Source: Dyella_B jejuensis (GTDB taxonomy: Bacteria > Pseudomonadota > Gammaproteobacteria > Xanthomonadales > Rhodanobacteraceae). Taken from it: a stretch of DNA of 64,000 nucleotides. The notes under the pieces were generated by a model. The model saw only the letters and a list, made by a program, of their open reading frames with translations, did no database searches and was not told the origin of the DNA. A program made the position numbers and the translations under genes. Shown one piece after another: positions 1 to 7,686 of the stretch; position 1 is the stretch's first letter; each line of letters begins with the position of its first letter. Location of the stretch: positions 1 through 64,000 of the forward strand of contig NZ_JADIKJ010000017.1 of assembly GCF_044904675.1 (NCBI RefSeq). The letters run 5' to 3'.

Positions 1-136
1 CGACAGACAGCCAGTCTGCCTTCCTCGCTCCTCAAAGCCGGGTACATCCATGTACCCTCCCCGCGTGCGCCGACGAACCTATGGTCTGCGAACAGACAGA
101 GCTGGTGACGCCTACGTAGCATTGATCAGAGCATCC
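1..136. mobile_element. MITE-like interspersed repeat, copy A (truncated by window edge)
   Basis: This is the right-hand part of the 378-bp repeat seen complete at 3037-3414 and 45736-46113. It contains the second hairpin module (GTACATCCATGTAC palindrome), the inner inverted-repeat arm with CAGACAGAGCTGG, and the right terminal repeat ending GATCAGAGCATCC. It is followed directly by CTAG (137-140), the same 4-bp flank as copy C. The left part lies outside the window. Confidence 0.85.
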
Positions 137-210
137 CTAGGCAAGTAAAAGGCAAGCCGGGGCGATGCATCGAACGTCCTACTGGCAATGCGCGACGTCT
201 TCGCAAGCCC

Positions 211-247
211 GCCCCTCACCCCAACCCTCTCCCCAGCGGGGAGAGGG
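211..247. repeat. short palindromic intergenic repeat (CCTCTCCCC type)
   Basis: A perfect stem CCCTCTCCCC/GGGGAGAGGG (225-247) is preceded by a CCCCTCACCCCAA tail. The same stem-plus-tail unit occurs at 2331-2367 (inverted) and 2428-2463, with weaker stems near 9570-9600 and at 53670-53693. It is a dispersed REP-like palindrome; this copy lies upstream of the ester hydrolase gene. Confidence 0.7.
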
Positions 248-338
248 AGCCGCTCGACGCCAGCGTGGCTGGCACGACGCAGGCCCGGCCCTCGCTATTG
301 CGGCTAGTCTATGAGCGCATATCCAACGGGGAGCCACC

Positions 339-2315
339 ATGAAGTCGAGTCATGCCGCGACAGCCATACGCACGTTCAAACCCGCGCTGCTTGCGCTGCT
401 GCTTAGCCTGAGCGCCGCCGCGCTCGCCATGGATGACGCGCCGCCGCAGCAATACCCGAACTATCCGAGCGAAACACCAACTCGCTTCACGCCGGCCACC
501 GGCCGTTTCGATTATGTCGAACGCGACGTCATGATCCCGATGCGCGACGGCGTGAAACTGCATACGGTGATCCTGATTCCCAAGGGTGCCCATCACGCGG
601 GCATGGTGCTGACGCGCACGCCCTACGACGCCAAGGAACTTACGCATCACGTCCTGAGCGGCCATCTTGGCCCCATGCTCGAAGGCTACGACAACGCCGC
701 CGATGTCATGGTGGAGGACGGCTACATCCGGGTGGTGCAGGATATCCGCGGCAAGTACGGTTCCGAGGGTGATTACGTGATGAACCGGCCGATCCACGGT
801 CCGCTCAATCCCACCCCGGTCGACGATGCCACCGATACTTACGACACCATCGACTGGCTGGTGAAGAACGTACCGGAGTCGAACGGCAAGGTCGGCACCA
901 TCGGTATCTCTTATGACGGTTTCGAACCCTTGATGTCGCTGGTACATCCGCATCCGGCACTGAAGGTCGCCGTGCCGATGAACCCGATGGTGGATGGCTG
1001 GATGGGTGACGACTGGTTCCATCACGGCGCCTTCCGCCAGCAGAACATGTCCTACATCTACGAACAAAGCGCCAGCCGCGACAACAGCTACAAATGGTGG
1101 ACCAACTACCACGACGAATACGACCTGTTCATGCAGGCCGGTTCCGCCGGCGAACTCGGCCGCCAGTACGGCATGGAGCAGCTCGGCTTCTGGAACAAGG
1201 TGATCGCGCATCCGGCCTACGATTCATTCTGGAGCGACCAGGCAGTCGACAAGGTGCTTGCCGCACAACCGTTGAAGGTGCCGGTGATGCTGGTGCATAG
1301 CCTGTGGGACCAGGAGGATATCTACGGCGCGCTGGCCGTCTATCGCGCGATCAAGCCCAAAGACACGCGCGGCGACATGGTGAAGCTGGTGCTGGGGCCA
1401 TGGCATCACGGCCAGGAAATCGAGGAAGGCAGCTCGCTCGGCGCAATCCGTTTCGGCAGCGATACCGCCAAATATTTCCGCGAACACATCCTGCGTCCTT
1501 ACCTTGCGCAGTACCTGAAAGACGGCGCGCCCAAGGCCGATATCGCGCCGGTCACCGCTTTCCAGACCGGGAGCAACACATGGCAGCGGCTCGACCGCTG
1601 GCCGCTGGCCTGCGAGGACGGTTGCACCGCTAAAAGTCGCGCGCTGTATCTGCAAGCAGGGCAGAAGCTGAGCTTCAACGCACCGGCATCCGGCACCGCC
1701 TACGACGAATACATCTCCGATCCCGCACACCCGGTGCCGTTCCGGGCACGTCCGATCCAGCCCATCGGGTACGACAACGGCCTCACCTGGCCGCAATGGC
1801 TGGTGGACGACCAGCGCGAAGCATCCGGCCGCACGGATGTGGTCACCTACGTATCGGACGTCCTCACCCGGCCGCTGACCATCAGCGGCACGCCGGTGGT
1901 GCATCTGGTGGCCTCCACCAGCGGCACGGATAGCGATTGGGTCGTGAAGTTGATCGATGTCTATCCCGACCAGGTGGCCGCGCAGCCCGAGCTGGGCGGC
2001 TATCAGCTGGCCGTGGCCATGGATATTTTCCGTGGCCGCTATCGCGAAGGTTTCGACCATCCGCAACCGCTGGCCGCCAACCAGCCGCTGGCCTACCGCT
2101 TCGACCTGCCCACGGCGAATCATGTCTTTCTTCCCGGCCATCGGCTGATGGTGCAGGTGCAATCCAGTTGGTTCCCGCTGTACGACCGCAATCCGCAGAC
2201 CTACGTCCCGAACATCTTCTGGGCCAAGCCCGGCGATTACCGGACAGCGACACAACGCATCTATCACTCGGCAGGCCAGGCCAGCTATATCGCGCTGCCG
2301 GTCATCAGCGATTGA
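339..2315 (+). CDS. alpha-amino-acid ester hydrolase (CocE/NonD family, S15-type)
   Basis: Predicted exported alpha/beta hydrolase of 658 residues that would hydrolyse or transfer acyl groups from esters of alpha-amino acids, the family that also acylates beta-lactam nuclei. Residues 1-30 form a Sec signal peptide ending ALA. The nucleophile lies in GISYDG (Ser191), the acid in SLWDQED (Asp324) and the base in GPWHHG (His357). Their spacing equals that of the Xanthomonas enzyme as I recall it. The carboxylate cluster that binds the substrate amino group is present as Asp225 in GWMGDDWFHHG plus Glu326 and Asp327. The C-terminal jelly-roll domain is full length. The start follows GGGAGCCACC. 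Neighbours give no pathway clue. The family is clear; the natural substrate is unknown. Confidence 0.88.
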   Translation: MKSSHAATAIRTFKPALLALLLSLSAAALAMDDAPPQQYPNYPSETPTRFTPATGRFDYVERDVMIPMRDGVKLHTVILIPKGAHHAGMVLTRTPYDAKELTHHVLSGHLGPMLEGYDNAADVMVEDGYIRVVQDIRGKYGSEGDYVMNRPIHGPLNPTPVDDATDTYDTIDWLVKNVPESNGKVGTIGISYDGFEPLMSLVHPHPALKVAVPMNPMVDGWMGDDWFHHGAFRQQNMSYIYEQSASRDNSYKWWTNYHDEYDLFMQAGSAGELGRQYGMEQLGFWNKVIAHPAYDSFWSDQAVDKVLAAQPLKVPVMLVHSLWDQEDIYGALAVYRAIKPKDTRGDMVKLVLGPWHHGQEIEEGSSLGAIRFGSDTAKYFREHILRPYLAQYLKDGAPKADIAPVTAFQTGSNTWQRLDRWPLACEDGCTAKSRALYLQAGQKLSFNAPASGTAYDEYISDPAHPVPFRARPIQPIGYDNGLTWPQWLVDDQREASGRTDVVTYVSDVLTRPLTISGTPVVHLVASTSGTDSDWVVKLIDVYPDQVAAQPELGGYQLAVAMDIFRGRYREGFDHPQPLAANQPLAYRFDLPTANHVFLPGHRLMVQVQSSWFPLYDRNPQTYVPNIFWAKPGDYRTATQRIYHSAGQASYIALPVISD

Positions 2316-2330
2316 TCGCAGCATGCTTGG

Positions 2331-2463
2331 CTCCCTCTCCCCTCCGGGAGAGGGTTGGGATGAGGGGCGGCTCTTGCGTTGAACTCATCCAGCGAACGCG
2401 CCTCATTCAACACTGGCGCAAGATTGCCCCCTCACCTCGATCCTCTCCCCGGAGGGGAGAGGA
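2331..2463. repeat. tail-to-tail pair of CCTCTCCCC palindromes
   Basis: Two copies of the dispersed palindrome lie in opposite orientation between the ester hydrolase and the GNAT gene: stem CCCTCTCCC/GGGAGAGGG at 2333-2354 and stem TCCTCTCCCC/GGGGAGAGGA at 2441-2463, each carrying its CCCCTCA-type tail. The arrangement resembles a BIME-like pair and may act as a transcript end or mRNA 3' protector. No U-tract follows either stem. Confidence 0.65.
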
Positions 2464-2562
2464 GGAAAAGCAGCGTGCTCACGGCCGAACCATCCCAGGA
2501 CTTCCTTACCCGGCCTCCTGGGTGTAGAACCGACCTACCCGTTCCTCCTGACCGTTCGACGC

Positions 2563-3036
2563 ATGAGCGACCATCATTTCCTGATCCGTCTCGCCGAGGA
2601 TGATGACGACTTCATCCTTGGCCTGGTTCCGCGCTTCGTGGATTTCCTCCTGCCTGCCTGGCGCAAGCGGCACGAATGTATCGAGGGTATCCGCAAGGAC
2701 CTCAGTCGCCACTTGGACGAACAACCCGCCAACAGCTACGTATTCGTCGCCGAAAACGAAGACGGCGAGCGCGCAGGCTTCATCCACCTGCAGAAAACGC
2801 AGGATTACTTCACCGGCCGCACCAATTGCCATATCTCGGATATCGCGGTCGCCCCACGTCACGAAACCCAGGGCGTCGGCAAGGCCCTGATGGCGCACGC
2901 CGAGGCATGGGCGCGCGAGCACCAATGCCAGTTGATCACCCTGGCGGTGTTTCCTGGCAATGAACGTGCGCGTGCCCTGTACGAAGCCGCCGGCTATCAG
3001 GTCGACCTGCTGAGGCTGGCCAAGCCAGCGCATTAA
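2563..3036 (+). CDS. GNAT family N-acetyltransferase
   Basis: A 157-residue single-domain GCN5-related acetyltransferase, presumably using acetyl-CoA to acetylate an amine. Motif A is visible as ISDIAVAPRHETQGVG (about residues 97-112), with the Q-x-x-G-x-G pyrophosphate-binding loop followed by the helix ALMAHAEAWARE. Motif B follows as VFPGNERARALYEAAGY, where the typical N-x-x-A-x-x-x-Y pattern is intact. The C-terminus is ordinary length. The stop codon TAA (3034-3036) lies inside the 4-bp target duplication TTAA of the repeat element inserted directly downstream. The substrate cannot be predicted. Confidence 0.9.
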   Translation: MSDHHFLIRLAEDDDDFILGLVPRFVDFLLPAWRKRHECIEGIRKDLSRHLDEQPANSYVFVAENEDGERAGFIHLQKTQDYFTGRTNCHISDIAVAPRHETQGVGKALMAHAEAWAREHQCQLITLAVFPGNERARALYEAAGYQVDLLRLAKPAH

Positions 3037-3414
3037 GGATGCTCTGATCCATGCTACGCAGGCGGCATGATGTCCAGAAGGCTCGCAGAGTGTGTTGGGC
3101 GGCGCCGGAAAGACTGGCCGTCTTGCCAAGCCGCGCGGCGCACTCTGCGAGCCTTCTGGACATCACCCCATCGCTTTAAATTCAATATGTCGGGGCCAGC
3201 TCTGTCTGTCCGCATCCCTTCCTCGCTCCTCAAAGCCGAGTGCATCCATGCACTCTCCCCGCGTGCGGCCCGTCGTCTCGACAGACAGCCAGTCTGCCTT
3301 CCTCGCTCCTCAAAGCCGGGTACATCCATGTACCCTCCCCGCGTGCACCGACGAACCTATGGTCTGCGAACAGACAGAGCTGGTGACGCCTACGTAGCAT
3401 TGATCAGAGCATCC
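3037..3414. mobile_element. MITE-like interspersed repeat, copy B (378 bp, complete)
   Basis: Terminal inverted repeats of about 28 bp (left GGATGCTCTGATCCATGCTA, right ending TAGCATTGATCAGAGCATCC) are flanked by TTAA on the left (3033-3036) and TTAG on the right (3415-3418), a YTAR-type 4-bp target duplication. Inside are a perfect 25-bp inverted repeat (3068-3092 with 3141-3165), a 19-bp inverted repeat with one mismatch (3196-3214 with 3365-3383), and two direct repeats of about 50 bp (3218-3268, 3298-3348), each with its own small hairpin. There is no credible coding frame. Size, ends and target fit a non-autonomous element served by an IS5-type transposase (inference). Confidence 0.85.
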
Positions 3415-3641
3415 TTAGGGCTGTCCACATCATCGGCGTAGCCCGCGTTAGCGTTGCGTGGCCGTCAGGTGGTAGTGCGTGATGCGGGCTTGGCTGGTTT
3501 GCCAAGACAAGCCGCGCTGCCCTTATTGCGCGTCGAGCCAGCGCCTCGCACGCTCGCCGCGCAAACGCGACATGCCTTATGTCACTGTCGCGAAGATGGC
3601 AGATGCGATGTGCTGGCGCTTTGGATTTCGACGGGATTGCC

Positions 3642-5249
3642 ATGCAAGGGGAAGGTTCCGAACGGTCGATGACGCGCCGCGATCTGCTGCGCATGATCGG
3701 CCTGAGTGCAGGCGGCGCCGCGATGTATCAGGCGATGAATCGCCTCGGCTTTGCTGCCGACTCGCCGTACCAAGGCCCGCCCGCGCTGCAAGGCGCGCCA
3801 CGCGGCACTTCCGTGCTGATCCTGGGCGCCGGCCTTGCCGGCATGGTGGCCGCCTATGAACTACGCCGGGCGGGCTATACGGTGCAGGTGCTGGAATACA
3901 ACCATCGTCCGGGCGGCAGGAACTGGACCCTGCGCGGTGGCGACACGTATACGGAGCTGGGCGGCGACACGCAGCATTGCCAATTCGAGCGCGGGCTGTA
4001 CTTCAATCCAGGACCGTGGCGCATTCCCTATCATCATCGCGGTCTGCTCGATTACTGCAAGAAGCTCGGCGTACCGCTGGAACCGTTCGTGCAGGTCAAC
4101 TACAACGCATACCTGCATGGCGCCGATGCGTTCGGCGGCAAGCCGCAGCGCTACCGCACGATCAACGCGGATTACCGCGGCCACGTGGCCGAATTACTGG
4201 CGAAGGCGACCCGGCAAAGCCAGCTCGATGCGGCAGTGAGCAAGGATGATCAGGCACTGCTGCTCGATTCGTTGCGCCAGTGGGGTGCCCTCGACCAGAA
4301 CTACGCCTATGCAGCGGGTGCCACGGCCAGCAATCGCCGCGGATACGACAAACCGCCCGGCGGCGGCCTTTCCGCCAAGCCGGTGGATTCTCGGCCGCTG
4401 CAACTGCACGACGTACTGGATTCACGACTCTGGTCGAACCTCACCGAAGGCGAGACATATGAATTCCAGACCACGCTGTTCCAGCCGGTCGGCGGCATGG
4501 GGAAAATCGGCGAAGCATTCGGCCGCGAACTGGAAGCAGTGATCCGCTACAACGCGAAGGTGACCGCCATCCAGCAGGACGAGCATGGCGTAACTGCCGT
4601 CTACGAAGATGCGCGCCATCCCGGTCGTTCGATGAAAGCACGCGGCGACTGGTGCATCTGCACGCTTCCGCTTTCCATCCTTAGCCAGATCCCGATGAAT
4701 GTAGGCGCGTCCATGGCCGCGGCGATCGGAGCCGTGCCTTATGCGGCAACGGTCAAGATCGGCCTGCAATTCAAGCGCCGCTTCTGGGAAGAGGACGAAG
4801 ACATCTACGGCGGCATTACCGCCACCGACCTTCCGATCAATACCATCAGCTACCCGAGCAACGACTTCAACAGCAGCGGCAAGGGCGTGCTGCTCGGCGG
4901 CTACCTCTGGGGCCTCAACGCCTACCAATTCACCGCCATGACGCCCGGGGAACGCATTCGCAGGGCGGTGGCATACGGCAGCCAGATTCATCCGCAATAC
5001 AAGGCGGAATTCGAAAACGGCATGGCCGTGGCCTGGCATCGTGTTCCCTTCACCATGGGCTGCTTCGCCGCCTGGTCGGACGAGATGCGTGCCAAGCATT
5101 ACCAAAACTTGTGCCAGGTCGACGGCCGCATCGCACTGGCCGGCGAGCACGCATCGTACCTGCCGGCATGGCAGGAAGGCGCGGTGACGTCAGCACTGGA
5201 CGTGGTCGGCCGAATCCATCAGCGGATCGTCGCGGGAGCCTCGGCATGA
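3642..5249 (+). CDS. Tat-exported flavin amine/amino-acid oxidoreductase
   Basis: FAD-dependent amine oxidase family protein of about 535 residues (ATG 3642; ATG 3669 is the alternative start, 13 nt after AAGGGGAAGG). A twin-arginine signal TRRDLLRMIGLSAGG lies at the N-terminus, so it should be folded in the cytoplasm and exported. The dinucleotide fold shows VLILGAGLAG followed by the E-x6-GGR pattern (LEYNHRPGGRNW). An Arg in GPWRIPYHH is a candidate substrate-carboxylate binder. The C-terminal FAD motif is GRIALAGEHASYLPAWQEGA. The stop overlaps the start of a cytochrome c gene (ATGA), suggesting electrons pass to the cytochrome rather than to oxygen. The substrate is unknown; an L-amino acid or amine is likely. 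Confidence 0.85.
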   Translation: MQGEGSERSMTRRDLLRMIGLSAGGAAMYQAMNRLGFAADSPYQGPPALQGAPRGTSVLILGAGLAGMVAAYELRRAGYTVQVLEYNHRPGGRNWTLRGGDTYTELGGDTQHCQFERGLYFNPGPWRIPYHHRGLLDYCKKLGVPLEPFVQVNYNAYLHGADAFGGKPQRYRTINADYRGHVAELLAKATRQSQLDAAVSKDDQALLLDSLRQWGALDQNYAYAAGATASNRRGYDKPPGGGLSAKPVDSRPLQLHDVLDSRLWSNLTEGETYEFQTTLFQPVGGMGKIGEAFGRELEAVIRYNAKVTAIQQDEHGVTAVYEDARHPGRSMKARGDWCICTLPLSILSQIPMNVGASMAAAIGAVPYAATVKIGLQFKRRFWEEDEDIYGGITATDLPINTISYPSNDFNSSGKGVLLGGYLWGLNAYQFTAMTPGERIRRAVAYGSQIHPQYKAEFENGMAVAWHRVPFTMGCFAAWSDEMRAKHYQNLCQVDGRIALAGEHASYLPAWQEGAVTSALDVVGRIHQRIVAGASA

Positions 5250-5680
5250 ATCGTCGTCATATCAGGCGTTCGGTCTGCGCGGCTGCGCTGTTCGCCTGCA
5301 TCGGCATGCTGCATGCACAGTCCTCCGATCAAGGGCTCTACACCCGCGCAACGCTGAAGAATGCAAACGGCGAAGCCATTTTTCGCAGCATCTGCCAAGG
5401 CTGCCATATGCCCGACGCCAAAGGAGCCGTCGGCGCCGGCACCTATCCCGCGCTGGCCGGCGACCCGCGACTGGTGTCCGCACCTTACATGGCCGCGGTG
5501 ATCCTGTTCGGACGGCACGACATGCCGTCTTTCGAAACCACGCCGGCATCCATCCGCAACTACGACGCCAAACTGAGCGACGCGCAGATCGCGGAAGTCG
5601 TCAACTACGTGCGCACGCATTTTGGCAATCATTACACCGATAGCATCAGCGCCGCCGAGGTTGCCGCCATGCATCCATAA
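5246..5680 (+). CDS. periplasmic class I cytochrome c
   Basis: A 144-residue small cytochrome c. A Sec signal peptide (basic MNRRHIRR, hydrophobic core, cleavage after LHA) is followed by one haem-binding motif CQGCH and a conserved C-terminal helix ending EVVNYVRTHFGNHY. Met residues in GRHDMPSF are candidates for the sixth haem ligand. The start codon overlaps the stop of the upstream flavin oxidoreductase gene by 4 nt, implying translational coupling and equal dosage. The gene pair argues that this is the dedicated electron acceptor of that enzyme, feeding electrons to the respiratory chain. Confidence 0.88.
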   Translation: MNRRHIRRSVCAAALFACIGMLHAQSSDQGLYTRATLKNANGEAIFRSICQGCHMPDAKGAVGAGTYPALAGDPRLVSAPYMAAVILFGRHDMPSFETTPASIRNYDAKLSDAQIAEVVNYVRTHFGNHYTDSISAAEVAAMHP

Positions 5681-5878
5681 GGGCATGGCGCCGTTGCAGC
5701 GGCCAGTCGCCGTATCGATTCACGCGGACAGTTCCCGGTCTCGGGCGGAGGAAGCAGCGTGTAACTTGCCATGTCATTCGGTCCACGCCTTGGAGGCCAG
5801 GGAACTCACGGTCCACGATCCGCCAGGCAATCGATTGCCGTTTGTCGGCACGATCAGCACCCTGGCAAATTCAAGGCA

Positions 5879-5910
5879 AAAAAGAAGCCGCCCATCGGCG
5901 GCTTCTTTTT
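5879..5910 (-). terminator. rho-independent terminator downstream of sapC-like gene
   Basis: A stem AAGAAGCCGCC / GGCGGCTTCTT with a CATC loop is flanked by A-tracts on one side and T-tracts on the other, so it can work in both directions. It sits 20 nt past the stop of the leftward SapC gene and about 200 nt past the cytochrome c gene. Confidence 0.85.
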
Positions 5911-5929
5911 AAACGATATTGGAAGGTCG

Positions 5930-6691
5930 TCAGTTCTTGGTAGCGTTCGCCGCCTCGACCTCTTCGCGCTGCGCCAGGCGCTGACCCACGCGATCGATGT
6001 TCGCCAGCGACAGCAGATGGGCGTAGATCCAACCCAAGGTGCCATCGGTGAGGAAGCGGTGCGTGGTTTCCGCGTCGAGCTTGCGCAGCTTTTCCTCGCT
6101 GACCACGAACAGGCCATTGAGGTTGAGCACGTTGCCGTTGCGCTGCAAGTGGATATTGCGCGGCTCAAGCAGGTCGTACTGCTGCAGATCGGCCATGAAC
6201 TGCCTGGTGCGCGCCACGTGCTGCTGGAATTCGCCGAGGAAGTTCACGGCGTTCTTCAGCATGTCGGTTTCGGTGCCGTCGTCCTTGAACAGGCGCTCGC
6301 CCTCCTGGTCGCTGAAGCCTTCATAGCTTTCGTCGAGGAACACCGTGAAATCGTCACCTTCCGCGCCGGCCGGCTTTTCCGCCAGCACGAACGGATAGCG
6401 GCGCACGAAAGCAGGGATGTAGACGCCCGGCGCCCATTGGCCGTCGGTGTCCAGGAACAGGTTTTCATTCTGGCGCAAGCCGAGCAAGGCCATCGGACCG
6501 GCATTGGCCATGTCGGTGCCGGCGAACAGGATCGGGATATCGCGCGCCGCGACGGGAAATTCGGTGCAGGTCAGCGGCACGGAATGCACGCCGTGCGCGA
6601 ATTTGAGGTTCTGCACGCCCTTGATGCGCAGATCCTTGTGGGCGGTGCGGTTGAGCGGCACCGGCCGTTCGTAGAAAAGTACTTCAGCCAC
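5930..6691 (-). CDS. SapC family protein
   Basis: A 253-residue protein matching the SapC family, first described in connection with S-layer (surface array protein) export in Campylobacter and widespread in proteobacteria next to TonB receptors or tryptophan halogenases. Recognisable features are the start VLFYERPVPLNRTAHKDLRI, the stretch GRDIPILF-like ARDIPILFAG, and the WAPGVYIPAFVRRYPFVL block. No signal peptide or membrane segment is seen, so it is probably cytoplasmic. Here it stands alone: it has its own terminator and is divergent from the HNH gene. Its biochemical role is not established. Confidence 0.85.
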   Translation of the reverse strand: MAEVLFYERPVPLNRTAHKDLRIKGVQNLKFAHGVHSVPLTCTEFPVAARDIPILFAGTDMANAGPMALLGLRQNENLFLDTDGQWAPGVYIPAFVRRYPFVLAEKPAGAEGDDFTVFLDESYEGFSDQEGERLFKDDGTETDMLKNAVNFLGEFQQHVARTRQFMADLQQYDLLEPRNIHLQRNGNVLNLNGLFVVSEEKLRKLDAETTHRFLTDGTLGWIYAHLLSLANIDRVGQRLAQREEVEAANATKN

Positions 6692-6947
6692 GTTACTTAC
6701 CTCTGCCCCGCCGTGCCGGGGCCGCCACCCAGGCTTCCCCTCCCAAACCCGGCGTCGGGTCTACAGATGAACAGCCACTATATCAGCGCGGGGTTCCCGG
6801 GGCGAATCAGTCCAGCCCTCGCTTTCGAGGCTCCAGCGGACTGTTTTTGCATGCGTTTTGCAATCGACTTGGTCTATGCTGCGGAAAAACCGAGCACCGT
6901 TGCATAGGATGGGGCGCTCTTTCGCTACTGGGTGAAGGACGAAACGC

Positions 6948-7547
6948 ATGCTTATGGAAGTGCCAAATCGGGGCGACCTTAATTCGACCCGCGTGCTGTC
7001 GCTGGATGCCGCCGGCCGGATCCTTGACTGGATCAGCTGGCAGGACGCGGTCTGCCTATATGTCCGCGAGGCGGTCGCCTGGACCCTCGGCGATCCCTGC
7101 CTCACCGTGCACGGCGGGCATAATCGCAGCCTGGGCATGCAAAGCCGCATCGAGTTGCACCCCATCGTCGCCAGCACCGGCCACTGCCGCGACCACGCCA
7201 TCGATCCGGCGCCCGCACTGACCAACAGCGCCCTGTTCGGCCGCGATCGCTACCTTTGCATGTACTGCGGCGAACGCTTCAGCCGCGGCGAACTGACCCG
7301 CGATCACGTACTGCCGATTTCCAAGCGCGGCCGCGACGAATGGGAAAACGTGGTCAGCGCCTGCCTGTCCTGCAATCTCAAGAAGAGCAACCGCACGCCG
7401 CAGGAGGCCAACATGCCGCTGCTGGCCGTACCTTACCGGCCCAGCTGGGTGGAGCACCTGATCCTGTCCAACCGCAATATCCTGGCTGATCAGATGGAAT
7501 TCCTGGTCAGCCATCTGCCGCGGCATCGGCGCGAAGCCATGGCGTAA
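6948..7547 (+). CDS. HNH endonuclease
   Basis: A 199-residue protein with a C-terminal HNH (His-Asn-His, beta-beta-alpha metal) nuclease fold. The structural zinc-type cysteines are in CMYCG and CLSCN. The active-site core is TRDHVLPISKRGRDEWENVV, in which DH supplies the catalytic His and the Asn of WENVV positions it. The roughly 95-residue N-terminal part (start MLMEVPNRGD) is typical of the stand-alone housekeeping HNH proteins of Xanthomonadales; DNA cleavage specificity is unknown. SD GAAGGA lies 7 nt before the ATG. No restriction or phage genes adjoin it. Confidence 0.88.
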   Translation: MLMEVPNRGDLNSTRVLSLDAAGRILDWISWQDAVCLYVREAVAWTLGDPCLTVHGGHNRSLGMQSRIELHPIVASTGHCRDHAIDPAPALTNSALFGRDRYLCMYCGERFSRGELTRDHVLPISKRGRDEWENVVSACLSCNLKKSNRTPQEANMPLLAVPYRPSWVEHLILSNRNILADQMEFLVSHLPRHRREAMA

Positions 7548-7686
7548 GCGGTTTTTACCGCTGCGCTTCATGCTGGCTTTTTGCGCCTGTTCGAGGCGGC
7601 CCACGCGCCGATGGAATGCGAACAGGCCGGACGGGCATAGCCGTGGCGCCCTTGCCCCTCCTCGAAGCAGGGCCAACAATACCCTG

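Noticed and set aside
3054..3441. Open frames inside the interspersed repeat, giving similar peptides in all copies
   Set aside because: Frames exist on both strands because the copies are nearly identical in DNA. The sequence is explained by nested inverted repeats, and there is no start site or domain.
7570..7686. Longer N-terminus for dxs
   Set aside because: The 39 extra residues have no family similarity; DXS proteins of related bacteria start at MID-S/L-RYP, which corresponds to 7687.
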